NCBI GenBank assembly: GCA_958295835.1
Contig: OY282378.1
Coordinates: 3,187,694-3,251,693, forward strand
DNA from: an uncultured Gammaproteobacteria bacterium
Lineage (GTDB): Bacteria; Pseudomonadota; Gammaproteobacteria; HK1
DNA: 64,000 nt
Reading direction: 5' to 3'
This document shows positions 38,868 through 49,084 of the stretch, piece after piece. Each line of letters starts with the position of its first letter. The first letter of the stretch is position 1. Made by a program: the position numbers and the translations under genes. The notes beneath the pieces are model-generated. The model was given only the letters and a program-made list of their open reading frames with translations. It did no database searches and was not told the origin of the DNA.

Positions 38868-39034
38868 ACTCCAATGGAACCAGGCCGGTCTCCGGACTCG
38901 CGAACGGACCGTATACGACGCGGCCTGCTCGCCTACCGTTGCGGGGGCAGTGTCGGCCTTGCACCCTGCGCTAGCGTTGCGCACCGACTTCCCGTTTCAT
39001 CCGGGGCCGCTTCGTGAAGCCGTCCCCGGACACC
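38868..39034 (-). promoter_or_regulatory. Cobalamin riboswitch
   Basis: On the minus strand the conserved blocks occur in the right order: GGGAAGTCGGTGC (38993-38981), then CACTGCCCCCGCAACGGT, part of the B12-box region (38953-38936), then AGTCCGGAGACCGG (38898-38885). Flanking GC-rich pairings (GGTGTCCGGGGACGG near 39034) could form the outer stems. It ends about 110 bp before cbtB, so adenosylcobalamin should repress cbtBA and probably cobO-cobQ. Exact ends are approximate. Confidence 0.93.
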
Positions 39035-39187
39035 TGACTCCGGCAGCGGAGTCTGTAGTATCCGTCCGGTGTCGTCAAGGAGAGCTGCCGCCCGTCCCGG
39101 AGACGATGCGGAAGGCGCCGAGGGCGGACACCCCTCGCTCGACCCGGACGGTTGAGCGGGGCGACGTGGAGCGGTGCGTGCGGATCC

Positions 39188-40372
39188 TCACACCACCCCG
39201 GCGTCGCGCAGGCGCCGGATCTCCGCGGCGTCGCGGCCGATCTCCGTGAGAAGGGCGTCGGTATGCTCGCCGAGGGCCGGCGCCGATCGGGCGGGGGGCG
39301 GCTCGTCGAGCCGGATCGGCGGGGCGACGAGACGGATGTCTCCCCGGACCGGGTGATCGAGGTGCTGGATGCGGCCGTGCCCGGTCACGAAGGGGTTGTC
39401 GAGGGCCTGGGCGACATCGTTGACGGGGGCGGCGGGCACCACGCCGGCGAAATGGTCGAGCCACTCGGCGGTGGTGCGCGACGACAGCGCCGCGTCGAGG
39501 ATCCCGGTGATCGTCTCCCGGTGCGCGAGACGTTCCCTGAAGGTGGCGAAGCGCGGATCGGAGATCCACTCGGGCCGGTCGAGCTTTCCGCACAGTGCCG
39601 GCCAGAACTTCTCCTTGTTGCACATGATGTAGATCCAGCCGTCGGCGGTGCGGTAGAGCTGGCACGGGGTGAGGGACGGATGCGCGGAGCGGGGGAGGCG
39701 CTCCACGGCGTGCCCTTCGTTCAGGTACCACGCGGCGGGGTAGCTGAGGTTGTGCAGCGCCATGTCGAAGAGGCTCACGTCGAGGTCGCGCCCCTCGCCG
39801 CTCGCGCGGGCGCTGACGATGCCGGCCAGCACCGCGTAGCCCAGCCCGAGGCCCGTCATCAGGTCCACCACGGACAATCCGAAACGGGTCGGGGGTCCGC
39901 CGGGCTCTCCGGTCATCGAGAACCAGCCGGTCTCGGCCTGCATCAGGTAGTCGAAGCCCGGCCAGCTTGCCCGCGGCCCGCTCCGGCCGTAGGCGCTCAG
40001 GTGCGCGCACACGATGCGCGGGTTGTGCGCCCGCAGGTGGGCGCAGGTGAGGCCCAGCTTCTCCGGCACGTCTCCGCGCAGGTTCGAGGCGAGCGCGTCC
40101 GCGGTGCCGACCAGGGTATGAAGGATCGCCTTGCCCTCGGGATGCCGCAGATCGAGGGTCATGCTCTTCTTGTTGCGGTTGAAGGCGTGGAAGAACACGC
40201 TGTCGTGCTCGGCGAAGTAGAACGGCCCGACGTCGCGGGCGAAGTCCCCGCCCTCCGGCGACTCGATCTTGATGACCTCCGCGCCCTGGTCGGCGAGGAA
40301 CATCGTGCCGAAGGGACCCGCGCCGTACTGCTCGACGGCGAGCACGCGCACCCCCGCGAGGGGAAGGGTCAT
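39188..40372 (-). CDS. Class III CoA-transferase (CaiB/BaiF family)
   Basis: A 394-residue CoA-transferase. It has the N-terminal LAGVRVLAVEQYGAGPFGTMFLADQGAEVIKIE segment, NKKSMTLDLRHPEGK, the FDYLMQAETG stretch, and a C-terminal PVNDVAQALDNP region. It moves CoA between carboxylic acids; the substrate is unknown. ATG 40372 fits the family (MTLPLAGVRV). It lies 200 bp after an acyl-CoA dehydrogenase gene and may act in the same organic-acid degradation route with the MaoC hydratase. Confidence 0.92.
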   Translation of the reverse strand: MTLPLAGVRVLAVEQYGAGPFGTMFLADQGAEVIKIESPEGGDFARDVGPFYFAEHDSVFFHAFNRNKKSMTLDLRHPEGKAILHTLVGTADALASNLRGDVPEKLGLTCAHLRAHNPRIVCAHLSAYGRSGPRASWPGFDYLMQAETGWFSMTGEPGGPPTRFGLSVVDLMTGLGLGYAVLAGIVSARASGEGRDLDVSLFDMALHNLSYPAAWYLNEGHAVERLPRSAHPSLTPCQLYRTADGWIYIMCNKEKFWPALCGKLDRPEWISDPRFATFRERLAHRETITGILDAALSSRTTAEWLDHFAGVVPAAPVNDVAQALDNPFVTGHGRIQHLDHPVRGDIRLVAPPIRLDEPPPARSAPALGEHTDALLTEIGRDAAEIRRLRDAGVV

Positions 40373-40572
40373 CGGCCCGGGCCGGCGGGGGTCAAGGGGC
40401 CGCCTCCGCGCTGAACGCCGTTTCGCGAAAACGACTCGCTCCGCAGCGCCCGGCGGCAGGCACGCAGCCCCCATGGCCCGGTGTCGCCGGAATCAGGAGC
40501 CGACCGGCACATCATCTTCGTTACCTTGTTCAAGGTTTCGTGGAGCAACGGCGTGGAGCAATGGCCTGGGCC

Positions 40573-41753
<1,181 letters not shown>

Positions 41754-41757
<4 letters not shown>

Positions 41758-42272
41758 TAATCGGTGAGGTCGTCGACCGCGTGGCCGGTCTTCGGGATCA
41801 GGAACGTGCGCTCATAGGACATGAACTCGGTGCCGTCCGCCTTCCTGCCCGTGGTGCGGGCGGTCACGATGCCCTGGGTGGGGCGGGACCTCGACTCCCG
41901 CTTGGCCAGGATCTCGCTCTCCGCGTAGATGGTGTCGCCCACGAAGACGGGGGCGGAGAGCTTGATCCTGTCCCAGCCGAGGTTCGCGATCGTCTTCTGG
42001 GAGAGGTCGCTCACGCTCATGCCCGCCACCATCGACAGCGTCAGGCAGGAGTTGACGAGGGGACGCCCGAACTCGCTCTTCGCCGCGTACTCCTTGTCGA
42101 AGTGCAGGGGGTGCTGGTTCATCGTGAGCAGGGTGAACCAGGTGTTGTCGCTCTCGCTGATGGTGCGCCCGGGGCGATGCTCGTAGACGTCGCCGACCTC
42201 GAAGTCCTCGAAGTACCGGCCGAACGATTCACGGAACCGGCGCTCGCCCACGGCCTTGCGTACGACGGACAT
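41754..42272 (-). CDS. MaoC family (R)-specific enoyl-CoA hydratase
   Basis: A 172-residue hot-dog-fold hydratase. It has FEDFEVGDVYEHRPGRTISESDN and the MNQHPLHFDKEYA segment with the conserved D/H hydratase dyad region, then RPLVNSCLTLSMVAG. It would hydrate the enoyl-CoA made by the adjacent acyl-CoA dehydrogenase. Similar proteins act on mesaconyl-CoA-type substrates, but this is only suggestive. ATG 42272 is chosen; upstream residues are low-complexity shadow. Coupled to the dehydrogenase by a 3-bp overlap. Confidence 0.88.
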
Positions 42273-42523
42273 GCACGTGCCTCCTCGGTCGTTGCCGGCA
42301 AGGACGCCGACACCCGGCACAGTGTCACCGGGATCAGGTATTTGCTCCGAATTCGGGAACGGAGCGTCCGGCCCGCTTTTCCCTGTGGCGAGCGCTCGGC
42401 CAACCGCAACAGGAACACCACCGGCAACCGGAACAACAACAACGGGTTCCGTATTGCCCGCACGCTCCGGCGCCACGGACGGGGATCAGCACCGGCGGCG
42501 GACGGCGTTGACGGGGGGAGTCG

Positions 42524-42853
42524 TCACCGGCGGGCGGTACGCACCTCCTCGACGATGCCGGTGAGCCGGCCGAGCGCTTCCCGGTCGTCACCGGCCTCTG
42601 CGCGCAGTGCGCGGGCTTCGGCCTGCCACGCCTCGCGGTCGGCGCGGGCTTCGGTACGCAACGCCTCGCGGTCGGCACGAGCTTCAGCGCGCAACGCCTC
42701 GCGGTCGGCGCGAGCTTCGGCGCGCATGGCCTGCATTTCGGACCGGACGGCCTGGATCTCGTCCCGGATGCCGTTGTCGCTGGTGATGCCGAGTCCGGCC
42801 AGCGCGAGGCCGACGGTCACGATGGCGATGGTTTCCTGGCTGAACCTGAACAT
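42524..42853 (-). CDS. Small membrane-anchored protein with 11-residue coiled-coil repeats
   Basis: A 109-residue protein of unknown function. One hydrophobic segment (TIAIVTVGLALAGLGI, residues about 8-23) is followed by a highly charged helix with tandem 11-residue units of the form AEARADREALR, repeated about three times and then decaying. An 11-residue period indicates a hendecad coiled coil. The repeats are also visible in the DNA (33-bp units). ATG 42853 is preferred because the longer frame adds non-hydrophobic residues of biased composition. Confidence 0.6.
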   Translation of the reverse strand: MFRFSQETIAIVTVGLALAGLGITSDNGIRDEIQAVRSEMQAMRAEARADREALRAEARADREALRTEARADREAWQAEARALRAEAGDDREALGRLTGIVEEVRTARR

Positions 42854-43089
42854 GGGGTGGCGCTTCCTGTCGGGGGCACCGGTCGCGGTGAGTGTTGCCT
42901 TTCTCCTCGCGCCTTTCAAGCGCAGTCTTGTCCCATGAGACATGAGCCTGAAGGAGTGGCGTGAATTGGAGTTGACCCGTTTGGGTCAACGGTCGGTGTC
43001 TTTCCCGCGTCGCTCAACTCCAGGGATCAGACCCCTTGCACCATTGCGGTGCATCCCGCAAAAGTGATCACGCTCCCACCGGAATACGC

Positions 43090-43336
43090 ACATCGACGGG
43101 GCACGCCGCCGCAACCTCTCGCCCGCCAGGTAGCCCGCAAGCTGCTCCCGCGCTCCCCGCATCGTCTCCGCCACCACGGATTCATCCACCCGCTCGCTTC
43201 GCTTCAGGTACTTCACCTTGATGACGTATCCGTAGGCGATGGCCTGATACTGCGCCACGAACGGCTCCAGATGCAGGTCCGCGTAGCCTTTGTTCAACTC
43301 AAGCTCCGAGTGGATGAGGAACTGACCCAGCCAGTC
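43090..43336 (-). pseudogene. C-terminal fragment of an AAA-ATPase/PD-(D/E)XK nuclease gene
   Basis: The minus-strand frame reads GQFLIHSELELNKGYADLHLEPFVAQY, then YGYVIKVKYLKRSERVDES and GAREQLAGYLA, matching the end of the protein at 24617-26425. The catalytic EVK is changed to KVK, and the rest of the gene is missing. It breaks off abruptly at 43336, next to an Rpn-type gene. It is a remnant copy. Confidence 0.8.
43097..43333 (+). repeat. Direct repeat copy B (AAA-nuclease 3-prime end)
   Basis: This copy matches 24728-24958 in the same orientation over about 235 bp with scattered substitutions. Both ends coincide with the truncated gene fragment. Confidence 0.8.
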
Positions 43337-43420
43337 GCCTGCATCCGGCGCGCCCTGCGCCTACGAGCTTCGGCCTCTGCGTCCGATGGCCAATCCTCCG
43401 CGGGCCGCCATGTTCGCCTC

Positions 43421-44398
43421 ATGGACGCCCTCGACAAGCTCGCCTTCTCCTTCCCCACCATGGTCCGCGCACTCCTGCGCCTGTTGCCCAGAGCGCTCAC
43501 CGCCGAGCTCGACCTGCACACCCTGCAACGCCTCCCCACCGCCCACGTCGGCCCCGGACTGCGGCAACGCCACACAGACATGCCTTGGCGCATCGCCTGC
43601 CGGCGCCGCGCGGAACATCCGCCCCGGCCCCCCGTGCTCCTCACCCTCGAGTTCCAGGCCACCGTGGACCGCCACATGGCCCTGCGCGTGGAGATCTACA
43701 CCGCCCTGCTGCGACAGGACCTGCTCCGCGAGGGCCACCTGGCGGGACCGAATCGGGAACTGCCCCGTGTCCTGCCGGTGGTGGTGCACACCGGGCGCGA
43801 GCGCTGGAGCGCGCCACTCAGCGTGCGGGCGCTGACCGCGCCGGGGCCGGAGGCCATCACACCCTTGCAGCCGGAGGCCCGCTACGTGCTGCTTGACGGC
43901 CCGGCCTTGCCGGATGACGATGCCCGCCGCAATCTGGCGGCGGCGCTCATCGCGGTGCAGAGCTGCGTCGAGGCGGCGCGGATGCCGGAGCGGGTGGCAG
44001 GGTTGCTGGGACTGCTGCGTCGCTCGGGGGACGAGGCGTTGGGGGAGGCGTTGCGCGAGGCGGTGAGGGGGATGCTGGAGAGGCGATTCGGCGGCGAGCT
44101 GCCGCGGCGATGGATGGAGGAGCCGGCGATGTTGGAGCACAGGATGGATGAGTGGGAGCAGGAGTGGTTCCGACAGGGGCGAGAGGAGGGCATTCGGCGG
44201 GGCCGTGAGGAGGGTCGGGCCGAGGAGCGGGCCTTGCTGCTGCGGCAGGCGGCGCGGCGGTTCGGTGCAGACACGGCCGAGGCTCTGGGCAGGCTGCTCG
44301 AAGGGATGGACGATGCGGACCGTCTCGCCGAGGTCGGCGAGATGGTCGTCGACTGCCGGACCGGAGGCGAGCTGCTCGACCGCGCCGGGCGCGCGTGA
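43421..44398 (+). CDS. Rpn family recombination-promoting nuclease / putative transposase
   Basis: A 325-residue PD-(D/E)XK protein of the Rpn/YhgA-like family. It has FSFPTMVRALLRLLP at the start, the nuclease-core LLTLEFQATVDRHMALRVEIY, VLPVVVHTG, and a Lys/Arg/Glu-rich helical tail (GREEGIRRGREEGRAEER) followed by a DUF4351-like end (AARRFGADTAEALGRLLEGM). Rpn proteins are DNA endonucleases that raise RecA-independent recombination, and are sometimes linked to phage defence. ATG 43421 is used; the frame upstream overlaps the AAA-nuclease fragment. Confidence 0.8.
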   Translation: MDALDKLAFSFPTMVRALLRLLPRALTAELDLHTLQRLPTAHVGPGLRQRHTDMPWRIACRRRAEHPPRPPVLLTLEFQATVDRHMALRVEIYTALLRQDLLREGHLAGPNRELPRVLPVVVHTGRERWSAPLSVRALTAPGPEAITPLQPEARYVLLDGPALPDDDARRNLAAALIAVQSCVEAARMPERVAGLLGLLRRSGDEALGEALREAVRGMLERRFGGELPRRWMEEPAMLEHRMDEWEQEWFRQGREEGIRRGREEGRAEERALLLRQAARRFGADTAEALGRLLEGMDDADRLAEVGEMVVDCRTGGELLDRAGRA

Positions 44399-44555
44399 GC
44401 GCGGAGAACACGGTCGTTTCCGCATCCGGGAGCGGTCTCCTTGCCCGCGCCGCCGCGGTCCGGGAGTCGGCCCGCGGGCCCATAACTGGTGGACACGCTC
44501 GCCTGCGATGCCTGCGTCGAATCGTCAACGGCGGCGCGCGTGACGGCGGGGGGAC

Positions 44556-44828
44556 GTGAACGGCGTCCCGCAGGCGTTCGAGGGCATCGCCGCGCCGGCG
44601 CCGAAGCTGAGCCGGGTGCTGCACCGCACCATGCTCGTGCTCGACGAGCAGGGAACGGTGGCCGTCGCCGTGACCGCGATAGTCATGACGGCGTCCATCA
44701 TGGTCGAGGAGGAACGCTCCTTCGAGATGCGCGTGGACCGGCCCTTCGCGCTTGCGGTGCGCCACCGCGGCACCGGCGCCGTCCTGTTCGCGGCCTGGGT
44801 CGATGACCCCACCGCCGGGGGACGTTGA
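44556..44828 (+). pseudogene. Serpin C-terminal remnant
   Basis: The 90-codon frame matches the last part of serine-protease inhibitors: SRVLHRTMLVLDEQGTVAVA corresponds to the reactive-centre-loop hinge (usual form EEGTEAAAAT), and MRVDRPFALAVRHRGTGAVL fits the serpin signature near the C-terminus. The rest of the fold (about 300 residues) is absent upstream, so it cannot function as a serpin. The GTG at 44556 is an arbitrary left end. Confidence 0.75.
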
Positions 44829-45012
44829 AATGTCTCACGGGCGGCCCTCCGGATCGATGCCCGAACGATGGGATTCGCGGATTTCGGGATTCGCTTCGGC
44901 TCGATGGCGAGACATGACCCGGCGGCTCCTCCAGGAACCCGTCAGCCGCAAACCCGTGGGTGACTCGTGCGGTGAGAGGATTTCCCGCTCGCCAGGTTTT
45001 CAGGAGATCGGA

Positions 45013-45915
45013 ATGGCAGGAAATTTGTGGAAAGGCATAAATGTTCCGGAGAGAAGGCGCGGATCGGAACGTCCGATCGCGGCAATGGGCCTCTGGTACG
45101 TAATGAGCTTTGCCGTAGCGTCGGCTGCTTGGGCCATCGAAGCAGCCCCCTCGGACGCAGCAGGAGCACCGCTCGTCGTCGTCCATACGGTCCCCTGGGA
45201 ACCGCCGGTGAGAACCGAGGCAGACATCCTGACTCACCGGATCCTGGAAAGACCAAGAGGCGATTTCAGGTTGGACACACCGCAAGCGCACGAGCTCGCC
45301 CATGAGATTGAACGTGTGCTGTCCCGGATTCGAGATATTCATCCGGTGATAAAGGATGTGCCGGTACGGGAGAATGCAGCCTGGTCAGTCATCCTCCATC
45401 TGGAACCGGATCTATACAGGAAAATTTCCGGGGCTGTTTCCATGATATACGATGAAAGTGAGCCCGTTCCGTTTCGTACCGGACATGAGCAGTTCGATAC
45501 CCTCAATACGGAATTCGGTCTTGCAGGTATAGAGCTGCTCCCCTCCTTCTCCATGGTCGTCTTGTACTTCAACAAACCAATCGAATATCCCTTCAATTTG
45601 TTTGTTGAGTCTTTGTTTCTTGAGTCGTTGCTGGTAGGGCCGTTGTCGTGGTATCAGTATCGTTCGATAGAAGGAGTCGAGGGCGTGGAGCCCAGCTTAC
45701 GGCTAGGAGACGGTCCTGACATCGAAGTGTCGAAGTCGCAAGGGACTTGGTACGTCGTCGTTCGAAAAGCATGGGGAGATTGCCCGGCAGGCTGTATTGA
45801 CAAGGAGTTGTTTTTCTTCATCGTGGAAGAAGATGAAGTCGAACGGATCGAATCCGTGCGGGCGATGGACATGCCCATATTCGCAGAGCTCGTCGCGCTT
45901 CGAAGCTGGCCATGA
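45013..45915 (+). CDS. Putative secreted protein of unknown function
   Basis: A 300-residue protein of no recognised family. A probable signal sequence (MGLWYVMSFAVASAAWA) follows a charged N-terminal extension; the true start may be ATG 45085 rather than 45013, although 45013 has AGGAG upstream at 45002-45006. The mature part has alternating acidic and aromatic stretches, including CPAGCIDKELFFFIVEEDE with a Cys pair. Its base composition is clearly less GC-rich than the neighbours, especially after 45300, suggesting recent acquisition. It is surrounded by gene debris. Confidence 0.6.
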   Translation: MAGNLWKGINVPERRRGSERPIAAMGLWYVMSFAVASAAWAIEAAPSDAAGAPLVVVHTVPWEPPVRTEADILTHRILERPRGDFRLDTPQAHELAHEIERVLSRIRDIHPVIKDVPVRENAAWSVILHLEPDLYRKISGAVSMIYDESEPVPFRTGHEQFDTLNTEFGLAGIELLPSFSMVVLYFNKPIEYPFNLFVESLFLESLLVGPLSWYQYRSIEGVEGVEPSLRLGDGPDIEVSKSQGTWYVVVRKAWGDCPAGCIDKELFFFIVEEDEVERIESVRAMDMPIFAELVALRSWP

Positions 45916-45974
45916 TCAATGAAAGTACTTCAGGGTGATGATGGACCATGTCCGATTCCCTGACGCTCTCATGT

Positions 45975-46624
<650 letters not shown>

Positions 46625-46696
46625 GCAGGAAGACGGTATGCGCTGCCCGGAGAACGGGAAGCCGGACAGGCGCGCCGCGACCGTCGGCGGCGGCTC

Positions 46697-47671
46697 CTAC
46701 CTCAGACCGCGCATCAGCTCCCGGTGCACCCTCGCGTACCCCCGCGGCTGTTCGTGGATGCGCGAGGCGAGGGCCGCATGAATGCGGGTCGCATGACTGC
46801 GGGCCGCGTGGGCGCGGGGCAGCGCGTGGAAAGGGATTGCCGCGTGCGCATGGTGCTCGGCGTGGTAGGGCATGTTCCACGCGAGGAAGCGGACGGCGGC
46901 GGTGGTATGGACGGTGCGCGAGTTCTCCAGCATGTCCGGGACCATCGGGCAGCCAGTGTGCTCGGCGAGCAGGTAGAGCCTCAGCATCGGCTGGCCGAGC
47001 ACGGCGGGAAGAACCCAGAACCAGAGCATCGCCGCACTCCCCGCGGCCACCGAGAGCGCGGCGAGGACGGCGTAGCTCGCGAGGTAGAGTCGCGCCTCCC
47101 GGACGATCGAGCCACGTTCCGAGCGCGCGACGTAGGGCTCCGCCACCCGCCCGGCCGCGTGCCCGAGCAACGTCCGAACCTGGGATCCCCAATACGGCAA
47201 CCCGCTGATCCGCCATAGATACTCACCCCACGTGCGCGGCGGCGGAACGGCCAGCTCGGGGTCTCGCTCCGGGTCCTGCGTCCAGCGGTGATGCTCCAGG
47301 TGGAACGCGCGGAACCGGCGCGGCGGGAGCACGAGGACCCACCCGCACGCCACCGAGACCGCACGGTTGAGCCGGCGGCTGCGGAAAGCGGTGTAGTGCA
47401 CCGTCTCGTGCAACGGCGCGAAGAGGAAGACGAGGCAGGTGCCGTAGAGCCACGCGGCCGGAAGCATCCAAGCACTCCCGAACGCGCCTGCGTACAGCGC
47501 CCCGGTGGCGGCGATGGCGAGGAGGTGAAGGGTGAGATGCGCGAGGCCCTTGCGGTTCGAGCGCGCGGTGAGGGCGGCCAGCGCGTCATTCGAGAGACAG
47601 CCCGGCGCATCCCCCGGCGCCGACGTCCGATCCACTTGGTCGGCGCCCTTATGGTGCGGGCGCGCACTCAT
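46697..47671 (-). CDS. Membrane fatty acid desaturase-like di-iron protein
   Basis: A 324-residue membrane protein with the three histidine boxes of the desaturase superfamily: HETVH (88-92), HLEHH (124-128) and HAEHH in the C-terminal part (NMPYHAEHHAHAAIPF). About four hydrophobic helices separate them. It oxidises an acyl chain or other lipid at a di-iron centre; the substrate is unknown. Its start region overlaps the end of the GcvT-like gene by 23 bp, suggesting co-expression. Confidence 0.87.
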   Translation of the reverse strand: MSARPHHKGADQVDRTSAPGDAPGCLSNDALAALTARSNRKGLAHLTLHLLAIAATGALYAGAFGSAWMLPAAWLYGTCLVFLFAPLHETVHYTAFRSRRLNRAVSVACGWVLVLPPRRFRAFHLEHHRWTQDPERDPELAVPPPRTWGEYLWRISGLPYWGSQVRTLLGHAAGRVAEPYVARSERGSIVREARLYLASYAVLAALSVAAGSAAMLWFWVLPAVLGQPMLRLYLLAEHTGCPMVPDMLENSRTVHTTAAVRFLAWNMPYHAEHHAHAAIPFHALPRAHAARSHATRIHAALASRIHEQPRGYARVHRELMRGLR

Positions 47672-48920
47672 GGTGTCCTCGGCCGCTCGCGAGCGGGTGC
47701 CGTCCCCCGCCGCCCGCGGCCAGGCAAGCCGCCGGATCGGCAGGCTCGAGCCCGCGCGGAATGCGTTTTTCGGCGTCGAAGAACGGCAGGCGGACGACCC
47801 GGGCGTCGTGATCGGCGCCGTCGCGGTCGCGCCAGGTCACGGACCGGCCGAGCCACTCGCCCGATCCTTCGAACGACGCGTCGAAACGCACGTACCCGAT
47901 CCCCCGCTCCAGGGTGGGGGACCACTCTCCGACGGTGATGCGGCCCACGCGGCGGTCCTCGAAGTGGACCTCGTCATGGACACCGGGCGTCCCGGCGGCG
48001 CTTTCGAGGCCGAACAGCAGGCACCGCCGGTCGGCTCGTTCGAGCGCCTCGCGTCCGATGAAGCCCGGATTCGCGAAGTCCACGAGCGCGCCGAGGCCGG
48101 CTGCGAACGGGGTCATGGTGCGGTCGACGTCGCTCACGTTGTCCAGGATGCCCGCCTCGATGCGCCGCGGTCCCATCGAATCCCCGGCCCCCATGATCAG
48201 CCCGTACGGTTCGCCGCTCGCCATCAGGTGGTCCCACAGGGCAAGGTGGTCGAGTCCCTCGCGTCCGTAGATCTCGATCCCCACCTCCCCGGTGAACCCG
48301 GTGCGGGAGATGAGGACCTCCTGGCCGCCGAGGTCGAACGTCCTCGCGTGGAAGTAGCGGAAGTCTTCCGGCGCCGGGGAGCCGGTGGCGGCGGCCAGAA
48401 CGTCGAGCGACTTGGGTCCCTGGATCTGGAGCACCCGCGAGTTCGGGTCGCCGACCTCGACGTCCCTTCCCACGGCGTGCGCGCGCAGCCAGTTTTCAAT
48501 CTCTCCGTCGGCCTGGACGTACCAGAAACGATCCGCCGACAGGCGGATCAGGACGCCGTCCATGAGGATCCCGCCGTCCTCGTCGCAGGCCACCGCGTAG
48601 CGGGCTCGTCCGAGGCCGAGGTCGGCCACTTGGCGGCACAGGACCCGCTCCAGGAGCGCCACCGCATCGGGACCCTCGATGGAGAGGGGTTTTTCCGGGA
48701 CGTCGTACAGCACGGCGCCGCGCCGCAACGTCCAGTAGTCGGCCAGAGCGTCGGTGCCCAGCGACACCGGATGGAGCCGGTTTGCGTAGATGGCGTAGAT
48801 GACGCCGGACGACGGCCACCGGGCCGCGTAAGGCGAACCGTCCCGGCGCTTGATGCTCATCGGCACGACGCCGTGCGCATGGGCGTGGACGATGCGCGGA
48901 TCTGCCTGCTCGGTTGTCAT
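47649..48920 (-). CDS. GcvT-fold aminomethyltransferase family protein (tetrahydrofolate dependent)
   Basis: A 423-residue protein of the GcvT/DmdA fold. Landmarks: RRGAVLYDVPEKPLSIEGPDA, the LISRTGFTGEVGIEIYG segment, MGPRRIEAGILD and the C-terminal barrel beginning ITVGEWSPTLERGIGYV. Such enzymes transfer one-carbon units from a methyl- or aminomethyl-bearing substrate to tetrahydrofolate. No gcvH or gcvP is adjacent, so a role in glycine cleavage is doubtful; a demethylase such as DmdA is possible. ATG 48920 is chosen over the longer frame. Confidence 0.85.
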   Translation of the reverse strand: MTTEQADPRIVHAHAHGVVPMSIKRRDGSPYAARWPSSGVIYAIYANRLHPVSLGTDALADYWTLRRGAVLYDVPEKPLSIEGPDAVALLERVLCRQVADLGLGRARYAVACDEDGGILMDGVLIRLSADRFWYVQADGEIENWLRAHAVGRDVEVGDPNSRVLQIQGPKSLDVLAAATGSPAPEDFRYFHARTFDLGGQEVLISRTGFTGEVGIEIYGREGLDHLALWDHLMASGEPYGLIMGAGDSMGPRRIEAGILDNVSDVDRTMTPFAAGLGALVDFANPGFIGREALERADRRCLLFGLESAAGTPGVHDEVHFEDRRVGRITVGEWSPTLERGIGYVRFDASFEGSGEWLGRSVTWRDRDGADHDARVVRLPFFDAEKRIPRGLEPADPAACLAAGGGGRHPLASGRGHHECAPAP

Positions 48921-49084
48921 GTCATCGTTCCTGTATCCACGTTCCCGAATGAGATCCTGCCCCGTGGTGGCCGAAGCCACCGGCGAACGGCGTCACGAGC
49001 CGGAGGAAGCGCTCGCCACGGCCGCGGCTTCCCGGAAAGGCAGTCCGTTCATGAATTTCTTCGACGCTCATGCCGCCGGGGGCT

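Noticed and set aside
42420..42470. Simple CAACAACAACGGG-type sequence upstream of the MaoC gene
   Set aside because: Short low-complexity tract with no clear structure or repeat partner.
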